This document shows, piece after piece, positions 59,959 to 64,000 of a stretch of 64,000 nt of DNA. The notes beneath the pieces were generated by a model. That model was not told the DNA's origin and did not search any database. It worked only from the letters and a program-made list of their open reading frames with translations. Each line of letters starts with the position of its first letter. The stretch's first letter is position 1. The DNA is from Chryseobacterium sp. FP211-J200. GTDB taxonomy: Bacteria; Bacteroidota; Bacteroidia; Flavobacteriales; Weeksellaceae. The position numbers and the translations under genes are program-made. The stretch spans positions 54,521 through 118,520 of the forward strand of contig NZ_LSHB01000012.1 in NCBI RefSeq assembly GCF_001643375.1, written 5' to 3'.

Positions 59959-61980
59959 ATGGATCCAAAAACAATATTTGCGAAATTATTCAAAGGGAGA
60001 TCTACTGTATTATTCTCTATTTTAATTCTTTATATTACGCTGTCATGCGTAGTCAGAGTTGTTTTTATGTTCTGGTCTTCAAAAGATCTTGATTTTAATT
60101 TTCTTCACATTCTTAAGGCGTTTTTTACCGGATTCTTTTTCGATCTGGCTGTTGGCGCTTTGTTTTTGTTGCTGTACGCGGTTTATCTCTTGATATTCCC
60201 GAAAAGATGGATCGGTTCAAAGTTCGATAGGATCTTTACCTATTTTTATCTGGTTTTGATTCTCGTCATCATGTATTTCAGTCTTTTGGCTGAGATTCCT
60301 TTTTGGGACGAGTTCGGCGTGAGATTCAACTTCATTGCGGTTGACTATCTGATCTATACTTATGAGGTTGTGGAAAATATCAACCAGTCTTATCCGCTTC
60401 CTTTGATCTTCGGAGCTTTGATCGCTTTGGTCTGGCTGACGCTTTTTTTGCTGAAAAGGAAAGGTGCGTTCCGAAACACATTTTCCGATAAGAGATCGAT
60501 ATCGAAGCGTTCAACATATTTATTTCCAGTTATAATTATTACAATTGGTCTCGGTCTATTAATGAAAAATAAAATGGCAGAATCTACAGATAATCTGGTG
60601 TTGAACGAGCTTGGAAAAAACGGCGTGTTTTCATTTTTCACAGCGTTCAAGGCCAACGAGTTGGATTATGATACGTTCTATCCAAAAATTTCTGATAAAG
60701 AGGCTTACAAAATTTTGAAAGATCTCCTTGTGCAAGAAAATCAAACTTATGATTCCAATAAATTTGACGATATTTCTCGCAATACCCAAGGTAATATTGA
60801 GCAAAAGCCCAATATTATTCTGATCACGATAGAGAGTTTCAGCGGAGATTTTATAAAAGCATTTGGAAACAAAGACAACATCACTCCCAATTTTGATAAG
60901 CTTGCCGAGGAAAGTATTTTCTTCACAAACCTCTATGCAACGGGAACCAGAACTGTCCGCGGAATGGAAGCATTGACCTTGTCTGTTCCGGCAACTCCGG
61001 GAAACAGTATCGTGAGAAGACCCAATAATCAAGACCTTTTTTCTATCTCGACAATCGTGAAGTCGAAAGATTACCAACCCTATTTCATCTACGGTGGCGA
61101 TGGTTATTTTGACAATATGAATAACTTTTTCGGAGGTCAGGGTTTTGATATTGTCGATAGAAATAGGGGAAATGCCTTGTCCGATGATATCAAGACCCAA
61201 CGTTTTCAAATTCCCGACAATGAGGTGAGTTTTGAAAATGCCTGGGGAATCTGCGACGAGGACCTTTACAAACAATCGCTAAAATATGCTGATAGGAATT
61301 CCAAGGCTGGGAAGCCTTTTTTCCAATTTGTGATGACAACTTCCAATCATAAACCTTACACTTTTCCAAATGGTAAAATCGATCTTCCGCAAGGCAACAG
61401 AAATGCGGCTGTGAAATATACCGATTACGCATTGGGGAAATTTCTTACCGAAGCGAAAACAAAACCTTGGTTCAAAAATACGGTCTTCGTGATCGTCGCT
61501 GATCATTGTGCAAATAGTGCCGGCAAGTGGGAGATCAATATCAAAAACCATCACATTCCGGCGATTATCTACAATCTGCCACACACGCCAGAAAAAATCG
61601 GACGTTTGACGTCGCAGATCGATCTGATGCCAACGTTGTTTGGATATCTTGGTTGGCGCTATGAGACCAGTTTGTATGGGAAAGATATCAATCAAACGAA
61701 ACCAGGTGGTGAAAGAGCTTTTCTGGGGAATTACAGAACATTGGGAATGCTGAAGGGAGATGTTTTTACTCAAATTGATGACAAAAAAAGAACGAAACAG
61801 TTCACAGTATCTGCAAAAGATCAGTCATTGTCTGAAGTTAAAAATAATAATAATGATCTGGTGTCTCAAACCATTGCTTATTACCAAACGGCCAGCGAAA
61901 GATTCAAAAACGGAAGGATGAAGGCTACAAAAAACATAAGGACCTTGAAGAAAAACACTTCCAAATTCCTTCCAAATTGA
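59959..61980 (+). CDS. LTA synthase/sulfatase family membrane phosphotransferase
   Basis: A 673-residue protein with five transmembrane helices in residues 15-220 and an extracytoplasmic alkaline-phosphatase-like domain. The metal ligand Glu is in ITIESFSGDF, the nucleophile Thr in TGTRTVRGMEAL, and a metal-binding Asp-His in VIVADHCANS. The fold is that of lipoteichoic acid synthases and phosphoethanolamine transferases. A Gram-negative host has no LTA, so it probably transfers a phospho-head group to lipid A, glycan or a lipid. Confidence 0.85.
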   Translation: MDPKTIFAKLFKGRSTVLFSILILYITLSCVVRVVFMFWSSKDLDFNFLHILKAFFTGFFFDLAVGALFLLLYAVYLLIFPKRWIGSKFDRIFTYFYLVLILVIMYFSLLAEIPFWDEFGVRFNFIAVDYLIYTYEVVENINQSYPLPLIFGALIALVWLTLFLLKRKGAFRNTFSDKRSISKRSTYLFPVIIITIGLGLLMKNKMAESTDNLVLNELGKNGVFSFFTAFKANELDYDTFYPKISDKEAYKILKDLLVQENQTYDSNKFDDISRNTQGNIEQKPNIILITIESFSGDFIKAFGNKDNITPNFDKLAEESIFFTNLYATGTRTVRGMEALTLSVPATPGNSIVRRPNNQDLFSISTIVKSKDYQPYFIYGGDGYFDNMNNFFGGQGFDIVDRNRGNALSDDIKTQRFQIPDNEVSFENAWGICDEDLYKQSLKYADRNSKAGKPFFQFVMTTSNHKPYTFPNGKIDLPQGNRNAAVKYTDYALGKFLTEAKTKPWFKNTVFVIVADHCANSAGKWEINIKNHHIPAIIYNLPHTPEKIGRLTSQIDLMPTLFGYLGWRYETSLYGKDINQTKPGGERAFLGNYRTLGMLKGDVFTQIDDKKRTKQFTVSAKDQSLSEVKNNNNDLVSQTIAYYQTASERFKNGRMKATKNIRTLKKNTSKFLPN

Positions 61981-62008
61981 GGCGCACTTTTGATATGTAA
62001 AAATAACC

Positions 62009-62285
62009 ATGAAAGATCTTTTATTAAGTTTGCTTTTAATTTTATTAAGTAATCAATACTTCAAAGCGCAAGATAGTTTGGCTACGACTTAGCAAAGGAT
62101 TCAATAATCACAAGATTCAATGTGGAAGATGGAACTCATCAATTCCGTTATGAAAAACTGATCGTTCCTGACATTGTCGCAAGATCGATCAAATTCTAGG
62201 TGGGAAAAATGAACATTCTCGAATGATGGTCATGCCTTTTTATCAAAATAAGAGTGTGGGAATTGGTCTCGATAAGAATTTCTAA
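62009..62285 (+). pseudogene. Decayed exported-protein gene (PAP2-phosphatase-like remnant)
   Basis: The ATG at 62009 begins a signal peptide (LLLSLLLILLSNQYFKAQDS) but a TAG follows at once. One frame over, DSIITRFNVEDGTHQFRYEK LIVP continues before a TAG near 62199; a third frame gives SRMMVMPFYQNKSVGIGLDK NF with a TAA at 62283. The start and end match the layout of exported PAP2-family phosphatases, as far as I recall them, with the middle deleted. Two frameshifts and a deletion show that it is dead. Confidence 0.6.
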
Positions 62286-62318
62286 GATTTTATTAGTGTT
62301 AAATTTTAAATCAACCTC

Positions 62319-62349
62319 TTGTTTAATTTAGATAACTGTCCTATTTTTG
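62319..62349 (+). promoter_or_regulatory. Bacteroidota-type promoter of the Spr-like lipoprotein
   Basis: TTG, a 20-base spacer and TATTTTTG match the consensus at every fixed position, 56 bases before the ATG. Confidence 0.7.
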
Positions 62350-62404
62350 TGACATCATCCAAATTATTCCTATCGAAAAAAAGTTACTGTTTAATATCTA
62401 CTCA

Positions 62405-62941
62405 ATGAAAAGATCTGTACTGGTAATTCTATTTTCAATAATTCTGGTGTCTTGTGGTGCTTCGAAATCCACAAAAAAATATTCCTACAAAAAACCAACG
62501 ACTACCAAATCTGCCAATCTCAAAAAACTAAGTTCGACCTATTCAGGGAATGTTTCCGGAACCAGAGCGTCTATTTTGAATAACGCAGAGAATTATCTCG
62601 GTACGCCTTACAAATACGCTGGAAATACAAAAGCTGGATTTGATTGTTCTGGTTTGGTCTGCAAAGTTTTCGATGAGAATAATATGAAAATGCCAAGACG
62701 TTCGCAAGACCAGGGAAAATCTGGTTCATCCATCAATATCTCCGAGGCAAAACCCGGTGATCTCCTGTTTTTTGCAACCGCTGGCGGATCTGCTGTGACG
62801 CACGTCGGAATCGTTCATGATATTATGAACACGGGTGAAGTGACCTTCATCCATGCCTCAACTTCCAAAGGTGTGATCATTTCTTCTCTCAATGAGGCGT
62901 ATTGGAACAAAGCTTTCCTTTTTGCGAGAAGTGTCCTTTAG
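62405..62941 (+). CDS. C40 family (NlpC/P60) lipoprotein, Spr-like
   Basis: A 178-residue lipoprotein endopeptidase. The lipobox is ILVSCGA (Cys about residue 18). The NlpC/P60 domain has Cys in FDCSGLVCKV, His in AVTHVGIV and a third residue in FIHASTS. Size and layout match Spr/MepS, which cuts peptidoglycan cross-links to allow growth. It has its own strong promoter. Confidence 0.92.
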   Translation: MKRSVLVILFSIILVSCGASKSTKKYSYKKPTTTKSANLKKLSSTYSGNVSGTRASILNNAENYLGTPYKYAGNTKAGFDCSGLVCKVFDENNMKMPRRSQDQGKSGSSINISEAKPGDLLFFATAGGSAVTHVGIVHDIMNTGEVTFIHASTSKGVIISSLNEAYWNKAFLFARSVL

Positions 62942-62983
62942 TTTTATTATTTTTGCGGAACACGATTTCCATCTCAAAATGGG

Positions 62984-63011
62984 AATCAATTATCATTAAT
63001 CAATTATCATT
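62984..63011 (+). repeat. Tandem 14-bp direct repeat upstream of dapD
   Basis: aatcaattatcatt occurs twice in a row, ending 10 bases before the dapD ATG. Confidence 0.75.
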
Positions 63012-63021
63012 TATAAAAAAT

Positions 63022-63834
63022 ATGTCTTTACAGGAAAAAATCGAAAAAGCTTGGGATAACCGCGAACTTTTGAAAGAAGAAGAATATCAAAATGCAGTAA
63101 GAGAAGTTGTAGCAAAATTAGACGCTGGCGAATTGCGTACGGCTGAACCTACAGAAAACGGTTGGCAGATCAACGAGTGGGTGAAAAAAGGAGTCGTAAT
63201 GTACTTCCCGATCCAAACCATGGAAACCATAGAAGTTGGACCATTCGAGTTCCACGATAAAATTCCTTTGAAGAAAAATTACGCAGAAAAAGGCGTTAGA
63301 GTAGTCCCTCACGCTATTGCTAGACACGGAAGTTTTGTAGCAAGTGGTGTGATCTTGATGCCATCTTACGTTAACATCGGTGCTTATGTAGATTCCGGGA
63401 CTATGGTTGATACTTGGGCTACAGTTGGCAGTTGCGCACAGATCGGTAAAAATGTTCACTTAAGCGGTGGTGTAGGAATTGGTGGTGTTTTGGAACCATT
63501 GCAGGCGGCTCCGGTGATTATAGAGGATGATGCTTTCATTGGATCACGTTGTATCGTGGTAGAAGGCGTTCGAGTAGGAAAAGAAGCTGTCTTAGGTGCA
63601 AACGTTTGCCTGACAATGTCCACTAAAATTATTGATGTAACCGGACCTGAACCAATCGAAACGAAAGGTTACGTTCCAGAACGTTCAGTGGTGATCCCGG
63701 GAAGTTATACAAAGAAATTTCCAGCTGGCGAATTTCAGGTCCCTTGCGCACTGATCATCGGAAAAAGAAAAGAATCTACAGACAAGAAAACCTCTCTTAA
63801 CGATGCTTTGAGAGAAAATAATGTAGCGGTTTAA
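63022..63834 (+). CDS. dapD: 2,3,4,5-tetrahydropyridine-2,6-dicarboxylate N-succinyltransferase
   Basis: A 270-residue left-handed beta-helix acyltransferase in diaminopimelate/lysine synthesis, adding succinyl to tetrahydrodipicolinate. The N-terminal AWDNRELL and [15 protein letters not shown] are standard. Hexapeptide repeats run [49 protein letters not shown], and [26 protein letters not shown]. The ATG at 63022 matches the family start. It builds the diaminopimelate of the wall, while the lat/pcd genes in this window break lysine down. Confidence 0.95.
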   Translation: [270 protein letters not shown]

Positions 63835-63920
63835 TTCGAAAATTTGATTGATCTCTTTTACTGATTGAAGGAAAAAGAAAACAGTGTTGTTTATTCAATA
63901 ACAAATAAATAGGTGGTTGT

Positions 63921-63951
63921 AGCTTCAAATTGTCAACAATGATTTGAAGCT
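63921..63951 (+). other. Hairpin downstream of dapD
   Basis: agcttcaaat and atttgaagct form a perfect 10-bp stem with an 11-base loop. No T run follows, so its use as a terminator is uncertain. Confidence 0.35.
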
Positions 63952-63987
63952 CATTTACCCCTTCAAAAAGAACTTGAAAAAATAATT

Positions 63988-64000
63988 AACCTGAGTTCGG
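63988..64000. mobile_element. End of a second copy of the IS982-family element (cut by window edge)
   Basis: The last 13 bases, aacctgagttcgg, equal the terminal inverted repeat of the element at 10403-11435 exactly. The rest lies beyond the window, so orientation and completeness cannot be known. It is 154 bases past dapD. Confidence 0.75.

Noticed and set aside
10403..64000. A 53-kb composite transposon bounded by the two IS copies
   Set aside because: The interval holds many core genes (era, tilS, dapD, kdsA), so it is chromosome; two IS copies are more simply independent insertions.

Overview
The window looks like a chromosomal segment from a flavobacterium of the Bacteroidota, most like Chryseobacterium or another Weeksellaceae. 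The evidence is low-GC DNA, secreted proteins with type IX secretion (T9SS) type A C-terminal sorting domains, a TonB-dependent receptor with a carboxypeptidase-like N-terminal domain, promoters of the Bacteroidota form TTG-N17-23-TAnnTTTG, a DUF2723/GT117 protein, and a lysine 6-transaminase/piperideine-6-carboxylate dehydrogenase pair. The genus is an inference; no rRNA is present. The only RNA gene found is a tRNA-Ala(GGC).

Layout. 0-5 kb: a truncated ketoacyl-ACP synthase III, a membrane-anchored metallophosphoesterase, a degenerate polysaccharide deacetylase, a short-chain threonine dehydrogenase and a rhodanese. 5-14 kb: two very large outer-membrane proteins, two tandem T9SS cargo proteins and a complete IS982-family element (1033 bp, 5-bp target duplication). 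14-20 kb: a GIY-YIG gene inside 35-bp inverted repeats, a fused PyrE-PyrF, Tag glycosylase, a MazG-like protein, a serine hydrolase and a PhyH dioxygenase. 20-31 kb: a PLP-enzyme pair that could start sulfonolipid synthesis, GT117, DUF1697, KdsA and a TonB-dependent receptor. 31.6-40.1 kb: a minus-strand run of about twelve small, mostly unrecognised genes (SUFU, YARHG, SH3, PH-like, lipoproteins) resembling an orphan immunity-type island. 40-53 kb: NlpC/P60, O-methyltransferase, OmpA, TilS, DsbD, GNAT, ExbD, a hydrolase, NrnA-like DHH, a T9SS gene with an early stop, Era and DoxX. 53-64 kb: lysine catabolism, tRNA-Ala, a two-component system interrupted by a four-helix-bundle gene, an LTA-synthase-like protein, a decayed gene, an Spr-like lipoprotein, DapD, and the first 13 bases of a second IS copy at the last base.

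The most unusual signal is between genes. At least four kinds of short palindromic element occur: (i) TGTCAGTYTGAG...TCGAAGAC repeats, which flank the GIY-YIG gene and also form a gene-less element at 41.75 kb; (ii) a ~110-nt GGAGCT...TCGGGGCT family in three copies; (iii) an AAACCACAAAAG element that supplies the -33 box of pyrEF; and (iv) a GTCATTCT element. The first pairing suggests a GIY-YIG-driven counterpart of REP/RAYT elements. Three genes are interrupted: a PH-like protein split at a canonical U-UUA-AAA slippery site, a T9SS protein with an ochre at codon 5, and a collapsed gene before the Spr-like lipoprotein.
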